Shown here one piece after another: positions 49,125 through 58,185 of a stretch of DNA of 64,000 nucleotides. The stretch lies in NCBI GenBank assembly GCA_943370595.1, contig CALRRO020000001.1, positions 620,001 to 684,000 on the forward strand, written 5' to 3'. The number at the start of each line of letters is the position of its first letter. Position 1 is the first letter of the stretch. The notes beneath the pieces are model-generated. The model searched no databases. It had not been told where the DNA came from and saw only the letters and a list, made by a program, of their open reading frames with translations. The position numbers and the translations under genes were made by a program. Source of the DNA: Piscinibacter sp943370595 (lineage in GTDB: Bacteria; Pseudomonadota; Gammaproteobacteria; Burkholderiales; Burkholderiaceae_C).

Positions 49125-49766
49125 ATGCGCACGCAACAACACGGGCTCTCGCTGGTGGAACTGATGGTCGGTTTGGCGCTGGGCCTGCTGATCACGGCGG
49201 CAGGGCTGTCGCTGCTGGCCAGCCAGTGGCGCGAGCACCGCAGCGCTACCGCCGCGATGCGGCTGATGCAGGAGCTGCGCAGCGCGGCCGACATCATCGC
49301 CCGAGACCTGCGCCGCGCCGGCCACTGGGGCGCGCCCGCGGCGGGAACCGCGAACCCCTACGCCGCGTTCGTGCCGCAGGCCGCCGCGTCGGACGCCGCA
49401 CAGTTCGCCTACTCGCGCGACACCACCGAGAACCAGCTGCTCGACGGCAACGAGCAGTTCGGACTGCGCCTGCGCGGCGGCGTGATCGAACTGTTGCTCG
49501 GAAGCGGCGGCTGGCAGGCGCTGACCGATGCCGGAACCCTGGTGGTCACCGAGTTCAGCGTGCAGCCGACGCTGCAGTCGGTGCCGCTGATCGAGCACTG
49601 CGCGACACCCTGCCCGCCCGGTGTGGCCTGCGAGCCGCGGCTCGAACAACGCAGCGTGGCGTTCCGCATCACCGCCCGCGCCGCGGACGACCCGGGGCTG
49701 GTCCGCCGCTTGAGCAGCCAGGTGCAGCTGCGCAATCCCACCGTGACCGGCACCTGCCCGGCCTGA
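49125..49766 (+). CDS. Type IV minor pilin, PilW-like
   Basis: A 213-residue prepilin: leader MRTQQHG, cleavage G-LSLVE, helix LMVGLALGLLITAAGLSLL. PilW-type features are RSAADIIARDLRRAGHWG and the long variable globular domain. Starts 13 bp after the PilE-like gene; GGAG four to nine bases before ATG 49125. Confidence 0.88.
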   Translation: MRTQQHGLSLVELMVGLALGLLITAAGLSLLASQWREHRSATAAMRLMQELRSAADIIARDLRRAGHWGAPAAGTANPYAAFVPQAAASDAAQFAYSRDTTENQLLDGNEQFGLRLRGGVIELLLGSGGWQALTDAGTLVVTEFSVQPTLQSVPLIEHCATPCPPGVACEPRLEQRSVAFRITARAADDPGLVRRLSSQVQLRNPTVTGTCPA

Positions 49767-49784
49767 ACCTCGAGGAGCCTTGCG

Positions 49785-50834
49785 ATGAGCCCATCCCTGC
49801 CCCGCGCCGAACGTGGCGCCACCACCCTGGCCGTGGCGATGATGCTGCTGGTGGCCATGCTGCTGGTGCTGGTCGCCGCCAACCGCAACCTGCTGGTCGA
49901 GCTGCGCCAGGCGGCCAACCAGGCCGAGTCGACCGTGGCCTTCGAGGCCGCCGAAGCCGGCCTCGCCTGGGCGACGACCCTGCTGAACGACCCCACCGCG
50001 CGCGACGAGAACTGCCTTGCGGCACCCGGCGGTGCGAGCTTCCGCGAACGTCACCTCGACACCGCCAGCGCCGCCCTCGCGCCGCGCGACCTGCGTCCGG
50101 CCTGTGTGCTCGGCTCCGCCGGCTGGACCTGCGGCTGCCCCGCCGCGGGAGCCGCATCGCCCGACCCGTTGGCCGACACCGGGCCGGCTTTCGCGCTGCG
50201 CCTCGCGCCAGGACCCCGCCCCGGCCTGCTTCACCTGCGAGCGACCGGCTGCAGCCGCTGGGGCGGCGAATGCCGACCCGACGGCAGTGGCAGCGATCGC
50301 GCCCTGTCGCGGCACGAGACCTTGCTGGCGCTGCAGGCGGCCCTGCCCTTCCCGCCTGCTGCGGCGCTGACGGTGCGGCCGACAGCGGCGGATCCGGCCG
50401 CATTCTTCGTCGCGCACTTCGGCCTGTCCAAAGCCGCCTGGTCGCGGCAGCCCGCAGTGCACAGACTCGCGTGCGAAGTCGACTGCGGTGCAGCGCTGGC
50501 CGAGCTGCACGCCAACGGCGTGACGCTCGTCACCGTGCCCGGCGACCTGCTGCTGCGCGGTCCGCTGACGCTCGGCACGCCGCAGCGGCCGATGCTGATC
50601 GTGGCCAGCGGCGCGATGCAGCTGCAAGGCGCCGTCACCGCCCATGGCGTGCTCTACGGCAACGGCATCACCTGGGCCGCGCCCAGCGCCACGGTGGCCG
50701 GCGCGCTCATCAGCGAAGGTACGGCGGGCGGCGACGCCTCGCTGCTGCTCACCCGCGACGCCGACGTGCTGGAGGCACTGCGCACGCGCCAGGGCAGCTT
50801 CGTGCGCCTGCCCGGCAGCTGGCGCGACTTCTGA
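49785..50834 (+). CDS. PilX-like pilus assembly protein
   Basis: A 349-residue protein with N-terminus RAERGATTLAVAMMLLVAML and a hydrophobic helix followed by EAAEAGLAWA. This is PilX-like: a Glu-free class III signal with GATT at the cleavage point. The rest (about 60-349) is longer than common PilX (about 170-200) and holds eight or so cysteines, and a C-terminal part rich in short beta repeats (PMLIVASGAMQLQGAVTAHG). GAGGAG upstream of ATG. Confidence 0.82.
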   Translation: MSPSLPRAERGATTLAVAMMLLVAMLLVLVAANRNLLVELRQAANQAESTVAFEAAEAGLAWATTLLNDPTARDENCLAAPGGASFRERHLDTASAALAPRDLRPACVLGSAGWTCGCPAAGAASPDPLADTGPAFALRLAPGPRPGLLHLRATGCSRWGGECRPDGSGSDRALSRHETLLALQAALPFPPAAALTVRPTAADPAAFFVAHFGLSKAAWSRQPAVHRLACEVDCGAALAELHANGVTLVTVPGDLLLRGPLTLGTPQRPMLIVASGAMQLQGAVTAHGVLYGNGITWAAPSATVAGALISEGTAGGDASLLLTRDADVLEALRTRQGSFVRLPGSWRDF

Positions 50835-50861
50835 ACGGCTGCAGAACCTGGAGACGACACC

Positions 50862-51284
50862 ATGAAGAGCCAACAGCGCGGGCTCACGCTGATCGAGTCG
50901 CTGATCGCTTTCCTCATCCTGTCGCTGGGCATGCTGGCCGTCGTGCGGCTGCAGCCGGAAATGCGCCAGCACGCCGAAGCAGCCCGGCAGCGCAGCGAGG
51001 CCACCCGCATCGCGCAGCAGGACGTCGAGGCCATGCGCGCTGCCGCGGGCCCTTCCCTGAACGCCATCGTCGACGCGGCCTACACAGTCGAGCCCGACGG
51101 CCTGGGCAGCCCGCGCTATGCGGTGCAGCGCCGCGTCGATCCGGCGGCGTGGCCCGAGGCGCGCGGCCTGCGTGTCACCGTGACCTGGCCCGACCGCGGC
51201 GGCCAGGCGCAACAGCTCAGTCTGGTCACGCTGGTCGGCGCCGCGGACCCATCGGCGGCAGGGGCGATGCTGCTGGCGCGCTGA
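50862..51284 (+). CDS. Type IV minor pilin, PilV-like
   Basis: A 140-residue prepilin: MKSQQRG-LTLIES cleavage motif, helix LIAFLILSLGMLAVVRL and a short globular domain. PilV-type. It closes the five-gene minor pilin set fimT-pilE-pilW-pilX-pilV; no pilY1 adhesin gene follows. 19 bp separate it from ribD. Confidence 0.88.
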   Translation: MKSQQRGLTLIESLIAFLILSLGMLAVVRLQPEMRQHAEAARQRSEATRIAQQDVEAMRAAAGPSLNAIVDAAYTVEPDGLGSPRYAVQRRVDPAAWPEARGLRVTVTWPDRGGQAQQLSLVTLVGAADPSAAGAMLLAR

Positions 51285-51303
51285 AGCGCGCAGAATCGGG
51301 CGC

Positions 51304-52416
51304 ATGGTGACGCCTTCCTTTCCCACACCGATGCACGAGGCGCTGGCGCTGGCCGAGCAGTCGGTCGGCCTGACCGAGCCCAACCCGCGCGTCGGCTGCG
51401 TGATCGTCGCGGCCGATGGCCGGGTCATCGGCCGCGGCCGCACGCAGCAGGCCGGAGGGCCACATGCCGAGGTGATGGCGCTGCGCGATGCCGAATCCCG
51501 GCACGAGATCGTGCACGGCGCCACCGCCTACGTCACGCTCGAGCCCTGCGCCCACCATGGCCGCACGCCGCCATGTTGCGACGCGCTGATCGCGGCGCGC
51601 ATCGGCCGCGTCGTGATGGCGATCGAAGACCCGTTCCCGCAGGTCGCCGGCCAGGGCGCCGCGCGCCTGCGCGCCGCCGGCATCACCGTGGAGAGCGGCC
51701 TGCTCGCCACCGAGGCGCGCGAGCTCAACATCGGCTTCTTCTCGCGCATCGTGCGCGGCCGGCCCTGGGTGCGGATGAAGGTCGCGGTGTCGCTGGACGG
51801 GCGCACCGCGCTGCCCAACGGCGTCAGCCAGTGGATCACCGGGCCGGACGCGCGCGCCGACGGCCATGCCTTCCGGCGCCGCGCCAGCGCAGTGCTGACC
51901 GGCGTGGGCACGGTGCACGACGACGACCCACGCCTGGACGTGCGGCTGGTCGAGACACCGCGCCAGCCGATGCGCGTGGTGGTCGACTCGCGGCTGGAGA
52001 CGCCGACCACGGCGAAGCTGCTCGCTCCGCCCGGAACGGTGCTGATCTATGCCGCGGTGCCCGACGCAGCGCGTGAAGCCGGGCTGAAGGCCGGCGGCGC
52101 CGAGATCGCCTTCGCACCCGGCCCCGGCGGCAAGGTGGATCTGGCGGCGATGCTCGCCGACCTGGCCCAGCGCGGCGTCAACGAACTGCACGTCGAGGCA
52201 GGCCACAAGCTCAACGGCTCGCTGGTGCGCGAGGGCCTGGTCGACGAGTTCCTGGTCTACATGGCGCCGCGGCTGCTCGGCACCGGCCGCGAGCTGGCGG
52301 CCTTCGGCCCGCTGGAGCGGCTGCAGGACACGCTGGACCTGCGCTGGACCGCTGTCGACCGCGTCGGCGACGACCTGCGCCTGATCGCCCGCCCACCCGG
52401 GCGCGAGGCGTTCTGA
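51304..52416 (+). CDS. ribD: RibD, bifunctional deaminase/reductase
   Basis: A 370-residue riboflavin enzyme. N-terminal deaminase with zinc motifs HAEVMAL (HAE) and PCAHHGRTPPC; C-terminal reductase (VRMKVAVSLDGRTAL, LTGVGTVHDDDPRLDVRL, HVEAGHKLNGSL). It converts diamino-hydroxy-ribosylaminopyrimidinone phosphate in two steps. First in the plus-strand rib set; no FMN riboswitch was recognised upstream. Confidence 0.97.
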   Translation: MVTPSFPTPMHEALALAEQSVGLTEPNPRVGCVIVAADGRVIGRGRTQQAGGPHAEVMALRDAESRHEIVHGATAYVTLEPCAHHGRTPPCCDALIAARIGRVVMAIEDPFPQVAGQGAARLRAAGITVESGLLATEARELNIGFFSRIVRGRPWVRMKVAVSLDGRTALPNGVSQWITGPDARADGHAFRRRASAVLTGVGTVHDDDPRLDVRLVETPRQPMRVVVDSRLETPTTAKLLAPPGTVLIYAAVPDAAREAGLKAGGAEIAFAPGPGGKVDLAAMLADLAQRGVNELHVEAGHKLNGSLVREGLVDEFLVYMAPRLLGTGRELAAFGPLERLQDTLDLRWTAVDRVGDDLRLIARPPGREAF

Positions 52417-52462
52417 CACCCTGGCGACTCTCGGGGCGGCCCGGCCCTGCGACAATCGCTGC

Positions 52463-53092
52463 ATGTTCACCGGCATCATCACCGGCGTCGGCCGCATCGT
52501 CGACGCCCAGGCCCTCGGCGCGGACGCCTCGCACGGCCAGCGCCTGACCCTCCAGGCCCCGGCAGGCTACCTCGACGATGTCGAACTCGGCGACAGCATC
52601 GCGCTCAACGGCGCCTGCATGACGGTCACCTCGTTCGACGCCGCTGCAGGCCGCTTCACGATCGACATCTCGGCCGAGAGCCTGTCGAAGACCGCCGGCC
52701 TCGCCGAGCCCGGCCCGGTCAACCTCGAGAAGGCGCTGCGCGCCAACGATCGCCTCGGCGGCCACCTGGTCAGCGGGCATGTCGACGGCATCGGCTCGGT
52801 GGTGCTGTTCGAGCCGGTCGGCGAGTCGTGGGAGCTGCGCATCAGCGCACCGCCGTCCTTGGCGCGATTTCTCGCCTACAAGGGCTCGATCACCGTCAAC
52901 GGCGTCAGCCTGACCGTCAACCGCGTCGTCGACCAGCAGGACCACTGCGAGTTCAGCATCAACCTGATCCCGCACACGATCGAGAACACCACGCTGGGCA
53001 CGCTGCGCGCCGGCAGCCGCGTCAACCTCGAGATCGACCTGATCGCCCGCTACGTCGAACGCATGCTGGGCGGCTCGCTGCCACGGCACTGA
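52463..53092 (+). CDS. ribC: Riboflavin synthase alpha chain
   Basis: A 209-residue two-repeat lumazine protein: MFTGIITGVGRI at the N-terminus, with repeated VxLGDSIAxNGxCMTV (residues about 45) and KGSITVNGVSLTVN (about 140) motifs. It dismutates dimethyl-ribityllumazine to riboflavin. 46 bp after ribD. The same gene is named ribE in some species. Confidence 0.96.
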   Translation: MFTGIITGVGRIVDAQALGADASHGQRLTLQAPAGYLDDVELGDSIALNGACMTVTSFDAAAGRFTIDISAESLSKTAGLAEPGPVNLEKALRANDRLGGHLVSGHVDGIGSVVLFEPVGESWELRISAPPSLARFLAYKGSITVNGVSLTVNRVVDQQDHCEFSINLIPHTIENTTLGTLRAGSRVNLEIDLIARYVERMLGGSLPRH

Positions 53093-53141
53093 GCCCGATC
53101 TCCCACCGGGGCGCGAATGCCCCGCCACCTACAATTCCGCC

Positions 53142-54239
53142 ATGTCCATCTCACCGATTCCGGAACTGGTGGCCGAGCTGGCCGCCGGCCGCATGGTCAT
53201 CCTCGTCGACGAGGAAGACCGCGAGAACGAAGGCGACCTCGTGCTCGCCGCCGACCACGTCACGCCCGAGGCGATCAACTTCATGGCGAAGTTCGGCCGC
53301 GGGCTGATCTGCCTGACGCTCACTCGCGAGCGCTGCGAACGCCTGCAGCTGCCCCCGATGGCCGCGCGCAACGGCCAGAAGACCGGCACCGCCTTCACCG
53401 TCTCGATCGAGGCGGCCGAGGGCGTGACCACCGGCATCTCGGCGGCCGACCGCGCGCGCACCGTGCAGGCGGCCGTGGCGCGCGGCGCCAGGCCGAGCGA
53501 CCTGGTGCAGCCGGGCCACATCTTCCCGCTGCAGGCGCAGGACGGCGGCGTGCTCATGCGCGCCGGCCACACCGAGGCGGGTTGCGACCTCGCCGGCATG
53601 GCCGGGCTGACGCCCGCGGCGGTGATCTGCGAGGTCATGAAGGACGACGGCGAGATGGCGCGCCTGCCCGACCTCATCGAGTTCGCACGCGAGCACCGCC
53701 TGAAGATCGGCACCATCGCCGACCTGATCGAGTACCGCAGCCGCAACGAGTCGCTGATCGAACGTGCCGGCTCGCGCAAGCTGGCCACGGCGCAGGGCGA
53801 GTTCGACTGCACCGCCTTCCGCGACCGCACCGGTGGCCTGCACCTGGCGCTGGTGCACGGCCGCTGGACGCCGCAGGACGAAGTGCTGGTGCGGGTGCAC
53901 GAGCCGCTGTCGGTGATGGACCTGCTCGACACCGGCACCTGCGGCCACTCGTGGCCGCTGCCGAAGGCGCTGGCAGCGATCCAGGCCGCGCCGCGCGGTG
54001 CGGCGCTGCTGCTGAACTGCGGCGAAGACGTGGCTTCCCTGCTGCCGCAGGTGAGCGGCCAGCCGCGCGAAAGCGCACCGGTGCGCGGCCAGATGGACCT
54101 GCGCACCTACGGTGTCGGCGCGCAGATCCTGCGCGAACTCGGCATCGCGAAGATGCGCCTGCTCGGCAGCCCGCGCCGCATGCCCAGCATGACCGGCTAC
54201 GGGCTGGAAGTGACCGGCTTCGTGTCGGCACAGCAATGA
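53142..54239 (+). CDS. ribBA: RibB with degenerate GTP cyclohydrolase II half
   Basis: A 365-residue protein. Residues 1-205 are a sound dihydroxybutanone-phosphate synthase (VDEEDRENEGDLVLAAD; GHTEAGCDLA). The C-terminal half has the GTP cyclohydrolase II outline (RVHEPLSVMDLL..., DLRTYGVGAQILRELG, KMRLLGSPRRM) but the zinc ligands of the C-x2-GD-x-GS-x2-CDCG motif are gone, with one Cys only (GTCGHSW). It is likely only a RibB; the first step then needs another RibA. Such proteins occur in Burkholderiales. Confidence 0.93.
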   Translation: MSISPIPELVAELAAGRMVILVDEEDRENEGDLVLAADHVTPEAINFMAKFGRGLICLTLTRERCERLQLPPMAARNGQKTGTAFTVSIEAAEGVTTGISAADRARTVQAAVARGARPSDLVQPGHIFPLQAQDGGVLMRAGHTEAGCDLAGMAGLTPAAVICEVMKDDGEMARLPDLIEFAREHRLKIGTIADLIEYRSRNESLIERAGSRKLATAQGEFDCTAFRDRTGGLHLALVHGRWTPQDEVLVRVHEPLSVMDLLDTGTCGHSWPLPKALAAIQAAPRGAALLLNCGEDVASLLPQVSGQPRESAPVRGQMDLRTYGVGAQILRELGIAKMRLLGSPRRMPSMTGYGLEVTGFVSAQQ

Positions 54240-54260
54240 ACGACTCCAGGGAAGTAAACC

Positions 54261-54725
54261 ATGCAGGACGCTGACAAGGGCGCCGCCGCCAACCTCGAAG
54301 GCCAGGACCTGCGCATCGGCATCGTGCAGGCGCGTTTCAATGCCGCGCTGACTGCCAAGCTGGCCGAAAGCTGCCTGGCCGAGCTGAAGGCACTGGGTGT
54401 CAACGAGCGCCACATCCGCCACGTCACCGTGCCGGGCGCGCTGGAGGTGCCGCTGGCGCTCGACGCGCTGGCCGAGAGCGACGACTACGACGCGCTCATC
54501 GCGCTGGGCTGCATCATCCGCGGCGAGACCTACCACTTCGAGCTGGTCGCCAACGAGAGCGGCGCCGGCGTCACGCGCGTCTCGCTCGACCACCACCTGC
54601 CGATCGCCAACGCCATCCTCACCGTCGAGAACGAGGCCCAGGCCTGGGCCCGCGCCGAGGAGAAGGGCCGCGACGCTGCACGCGTGGCGGTCGAGATGGC
54701 CAACCTGATGGAAGACCTGACGTGA
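54261..54725 (+). CDS. ribH: 6,7-dimethyl-8-ribityllumazine synthase
   Basis: A 154-residue enzyme with IGIVQARFNAALTAKLAES, HVTVPGALEVPLAL, LGCIIRGETYHFELV, and LANAILT-like LPIANAILTVEN. It joins the RibB product with the RibD product. 21 bp after ribBA; overlaps nusB by four bases. The lumazine made here is also a known antenna in PhrB-type photolyases, such as that at 39108-40664. Confidence 0.96.
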   Translation: MQDADKGAAANLEGQDLRIGIVQARFNAALTAKLAESCLAELKALGVNERHIRHVTVPGALEVPLALDALAESDDYDALIALGCIIRGETYHFELVANESGAGVTRVSLDHHLPIANAILTVENEAQAWARAEEKGRDAARVAVEMANLMEDLT

Positions 54726-55216
54726 CCGAGACGCCGCCCAAGAAGAAGCCGAGGCCGCGCCCGACCGGCCCGCGTCCGCCATCGGCGCGCCGCCGCTCGC
54801 GCGAGGCCGCGCTGCAGGGCCTGTACGAATGGCTGATTGGCGGTGGCGAGGCGGGTGTCATCGACGCCCACATGCGCGAGCAGGACGGCTTCTCGGAAGT
54901 CGATGCCGCCCACTTCGACGCGCTGCTGCACGGCTGCATCGCCGAGGCGGCCGACATCGATGCCGTGCTGGCCAAGCACGTCGACCGCAAGACCACCGAA
55001 CTGTCGCCGGTCGAGCACGGTGTGCTGATGATCGGCACCTACGAGCTCAAGCACTGCATCGACGTGCCCTACAAGGTGGCCATCAACGAGGCGGTGGAGC
55101 TGGCAAAGAACTTCGGCGGCACCGACGGCCACAAGTACGTCAACGGCGTGCTCGACAAGGCGGCCGCCGAGCTGCGGCCCGTCGAGGTGCAGGCGGCGCG
55201 CAGCGCCCGGCGCTGA
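54722..55216 (+). CDS. nusB: NusB, transcription antitermination factor
   Basis: A 164-residue RNA-binding antiterminator of rRNA operons. The N-terminus is basic (KKKPRPRPTGPRPPSARR) then SREAALQGLYEWL; LSPVEHGVLMIGTYEL, INEAVELAKNFGGTDGHKYVNGVLD are family signatures. GTG start 54722 overlaps the ribH stop. The ribH-nusB order is widespread. Confidence 0.96.
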   Translation: MTETPPKKKPRPRPTGPRPPSARRRSREAALQGLYEWLIGGGEAGVIDAHMREQDGFSEVDAAHFDALLHGCIAEAADIDAVLAKHVDRKTTELSPVEHGVLMIGTYELKHCIDVPYKVAINEAVELAKNFGGTDGHKYVNGVLDKAAAELRPVEVQAARSARR

Positions 55217-55225
55217 AGGCAGCCC

Positions 55226-56404
55226 ATGCGCACCGCCTCGCGGCTCGATCACATCGAGCCCTTCTACGTGATGGAGTGCGCCAAGGCGGCCAGTGAGCTG
55301 GCGCGCTCGCCGGCCTGCCGTGACAAGCCGATGGTCTTCCTCAACATCGGCGAGCCCGACTTCACCGCGCCGCCGCTGGTGCGCGAGGCCGCCGAGCGCG
55401 CGCTGCGCGACGGCCGCACGCAGTACACGCATGCCGTCGGGCTGGACGCGCTGCGCGAGCGCCTGAGCGGCTGGTATGCGCAGCGCTTCGGCCTGGACAT
55501 CGCGCCGTCGCGCATCGTCATCACCGCGGGCGCCTCGGCGGCGCTGCAGCTCGCCTGCCTGGCACTGGTCGAGCGGGGCGACGAGGTGCTGATGCCCGAC
55601 CCGAGCTATCCCTGCAACCGGCATTTCGTCGCCGCAGCGGATGGCGTTCCGGTGCTGCTGCCGTGCGGGCCGGAACAGCGCTTCCAACCCGACGCCGCTG
55701 GCGTCGAGGCCGCCTGGGGCGAGCGCACGCGCGGCGTGCTGCTGGCCTCGCCGTCCAACCCCACCGGCACCTCGATCGACCCGGACGAGATGGGTCGCAT
55801 CGTCGCCGCGGTGCGCGCACGCGGCGGTTTCACGATCGTCGACGAGATCTACCTCGGCCTGAGCTACGACGAGCGCTTCGGCCGCAGCGCTCTGATCCAC
55901 GGTGACGACGTCATCTCGATCAACAGCTTCTCGAAGTACTTCTCGATGACCGGCTGGCGGCTCGGCTGGATGGTGCTGCCGGAGAGCCTCGTGCCGGCGG
56001 TCGAGAAGCTGGCGCAGAACCTGTTCATCTGCGCCTCCACGCTGTCGCAGCACGCCGCGCTGGCCTGCTTCGAGCCGGAGTCGATCGCCGAGTACGAGCG
56101 CCGCCGCAGCGAGTTCAAGGTCCGGCGCGACGTGGTGGTGCCGGCGCTGAACGCCCTCGGGCTGACCGTGCCGGTGATGCCCGACGGCGCCTTCTACGCC
56201 TGGGCCGACTGTTCGGCCCACGCCGGCAGCAGCTGGGACTTCGTCTTCGACGTGATGCGCCGCGCGCACGTGGCGCTGACCCCGGGCCGCGACTTCGGCC
56301 GCCACGGCACCGAGCGCTTCGTGCGGCTGTCCTACGCGAACTCGCTGGCGCAGCTGGAAGAGGCGATGGCGCGACTGGCCCAGGTGCTCGTGGCGCGGTC
56401 GTGA
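55226..56404 (+). CDS. PLP-dependent aminotransferase (class I/II)
   Basis: A 392-residue fold-type I aminotransferase. The PLP lysine is in NSFSKYFSMTGWRLGW; ASPSNPTGT, IVDEIYLGL and a C-terminal RLSYAN provide cofactor and carboxylate contacts. Similar enzymes act on alanine, aspartate or succinyl-diaminopimelate; specificity cannot be given. Nine bases after nusB, likely the last gene of the rib-nusB transcript, ended by a hairpin at 56454. Confidence 0.88.
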   Translation: MRTASRLDHIEPFYVMECAKAASELARSPACRDKPMVFLNIGEPDFTAPPLVREAAERALRDGRTQYTHAVGLDALRERLSGWYAQRFGLDIAPSRIVITAGASAALQLACLALVERGDEVLMPDPSYPCNRHFVAAADGVPVLLPCGPEQRFQPDAAGVEAAWGERTRGVLLASPSNPTGTSIDPDEMGRIVAAVRARGGFTIVDEIYLGLSYDERFGRSALIHGDDVISINSFSKYFSMTGWRLGWMVLPESLVPAVEKLAQNLFICASTLSQHAALACFEPESIAEYERRRSEFKVRRDVVVPALNALGLTVPVMPDGAFYAWADCSAHAGSSWDFVFDVMRRAHVALTPGRDFGRHGTERFVRLSYANSLAQLEEAMARLAQVLVARS

Positions 56405-56453
56405 CGCCCGGCACGCCGGCAGGTCAAACTTTGGTGAGAAGCTGTTACGAATG

Positions 56454-56473
56454 ACGCCCGTATGGGCGTTTTT
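56454..56473 (+). terminator. Intrinsic terminator
   Basis: ACGCCC-GTAT-GGGCGT followed by TTTTT (56469-56473), 50 bp after the aminotransferase stop. It closes the rib-nusB-aminotransferase transcript before the kinase gene. Confidence 0.85.
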
Positions 56474-56511
56474 CACGGGCCGCATCCGTGTTGGTGCACT
56501 AAGCTGCCGCA

Positions 56512-58185
56512 GTGACCTCACCGAGCCCCTCCCAGCGGCCCGTGGCGCCGGACACCGAGCCGGCCGATGCCACCCCGCCGAACCAGTCGCCGCGCGCGTC
56601 CGACATCGCGCCCTGGGGTGACACCGACATTGGCGCACCGCCGGGCCCGGTGCAGGCCTTTCCGACCAGCCCGCCGAACCAGCCCGATGACCAGATGCCC
56701 ACCATCGGGCACATCGGCCGCTACGCGCTCAAGTACAAGATCGGCGCCGGCGGCCTGGGCACGGTCTACGCCGCGCACGACCCGCTGCTGTCGCGCCTCA
56801 TCGCGATCAAGACCCTGAACCTGGAGATCGCGCCCGAAGAGCGCGAGGCCTTCAACGCACTGTTCCTGAACGAGGCACGCGCCGCCGGCGGGCTGTCGCA
56901 CCCGCACATCGTGACGGTGTTCGACGCCGGCGTCAGCGACCAGAGCGCCTACATCGCGATGGAGCTGCTCAAGGGCCGCGACCTGCGCCAGCTGCGCCAG
57001 GAAGGCTGGCGGCCGACGCCGGCGCAGGCGGCCACCATCGTGCGCCGTGTTGCCGACGCGCTCGCCTATGCGCACAGCAAGGGCGTGGTGCACCGCGACA
57101 TCAAGCCGGCGAACATCTTCATGGTCGGGCGCACGCAGCCGCGCGTGCTCGACTTCGGCATCGCCCGCATCGCCCACCAGCATGACGGTGCCGGTGACGT
57201 GGCTGCCGGCTCGCCCTACTACATGGCCCCCGAGCAGGCCCGCCAGCAGACGGTCGACCGCCGTGCCGACGTGTTCTCGCTGGGCGTCGTGCTCTACGAG
57301 CTGCTGACCGACCAGAAGCCGTTCCGCGGCAGCACCCTCAGCGAGATCACCAGCGCGGTGCTCGACCACAAGCCGCCGCGCGCCGACGAGATCGACCCGA
57401 ACGTGCCGGCCGCGCTGGCGGACATCACCGCGCGGGCGATGGAGAAGGATCCCGAGCACCGCTACCGATCGGCACGCGCGCTGTCGCGCGAACTGCGCCA
57501 CTGGCTGGAAGAAAACGCCAACGCGCCGGAGAGCCTGCCGCCCGAGGGTGGCGACACCCTGCCGCAGCGCAAGCGCAGCCAGCTGGCCATCGCGGCCGGG
57601 CTGCTGCTCGGCGCAGGCGTGGTGGTGGCGTGGCTGGCGACGTCCCGTTCGGGGCCGGTCGAGGCCGTGGCCGCCGCGCCGGTGGTGGCGGCCGTCCCGG
57701 CCGCCGTGACGCAGCCCACACCTGTCGCGCCGGCCGCGGTCGCCAGCGCGGCGCCCGAGGCCGTCTCGCCGGCTGTTGCCGCGTCGGCCGTGCCGGCCAC
57801 AGCGGCCGCCTCGGCGGCCCCGGTCACGCTGGCCGCCGCGCCGGTGCCGGCCGAGCCTGCGCCAGCCGCAGCGGCCGAACCGCCGCGCAGTGCCGCCAAA
57901 CCGCCTCCGCCCAAGACCGCTGCGCCGGCGCGGCCGACACGCGAGACGAAGCCCGCTGCCGGCGCCGGTGCAGGCTCCGGCAGCGTGCGCATCGCCGTCA
58001 GCCCGTGGGGCAACATCGAGGTCAACGGCACGCCGGTGGGCACCACGCCGCCGCTGAACGAGCTGACGCTGCCCGAGGGCCGCCACCAGATCGTCATCCG
58101 CAACGCCGACTTCCCGCCGTACAGTGCGACGATCAGCGTCGCACCGGGCCAGCCGGTCAACCTCAAGCACAAGTTCGGATCATGA
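56512..58185 (+). CDS. Membrane Ser/Thr kinase with PEGA domain
   Basis: A 557-residue Hanks-type kinase. After a Pro-rich head (1-65), the kinase domain (about 68-325) has IGAGGLGTVYAA, IAIKTL (catalytic Lys), HRDIKPANIF and DFGIARI (DFG). A single membrane helix is at about 361-380. Then comes a long Ala/Val/Pro linker (about 380-475) and a C-terminal PEGA domain (about 480-557: VSPWGNIEVNGTPVGTTPP, LPEGRHQIVIRN). GTG start. Substrates unknown. The lipoprotein gene overlaps its stop, so the two belong together. Confidence 0.9.
   Translation: MTSPSPSQRPVAPDTEPADATPPNQSPRASDIAPWGDTDIGAPPGPVQAFPTSPPNQPDDQMPTIGHIGRYALKYKIGAGGLGTVYAAHDPLLSRLIAIKTLNLEIAPEEREAFNALFLNEARAAGGLSHPHIVTVFDAGVSDQSAYIAMELLKGRDLRQLRQEGWRPTPAQAATIVRRVADALAYAHSKGVVHRDIKPANIFMVGRTQPRVLDFGIARIAHQHDGAGDVAAGSPYYMAPEQARQQTVDRRADVFSLGVVLYELLTDQKPFRGSTLSEITSAVLDHKPPRADEIDPNVPAALADITARAMEKDPEHRYRSARALSRELRHWLEENANAPESLPPEGGDTLPQRKRSQLAIAAGLLLGAGVVVAWLATSRSGPVEAVAAAPVVAAVPAAVTQPTPVAPAAVASAAPEAVSPAVAASAVPATAAASAAPVTLAAAPVPAEPAPAAAAEPPRSAAKPPPPKTAAPARPTRETKPAAGAGAGSGSVRIAVSPWGNIEVNGTPVGTTPPLNELTLPEGRHQIVIRNADFPPYSATISVAPGQPVNLKHKFGS

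Noticed and set aside
51284..51304. FMN riboswitch before ribD
   Set aside because: Only 19 bp between pilV and ribD; no FMN-element motifs in this gap or before ribBA.
54530..56638. A 702-codon minus-strand open frame opposite ribH, nusB and the aminotransferase
   Set aside because: It spans several real genes and intergenic gaps on the other strand and lacks family motifs.
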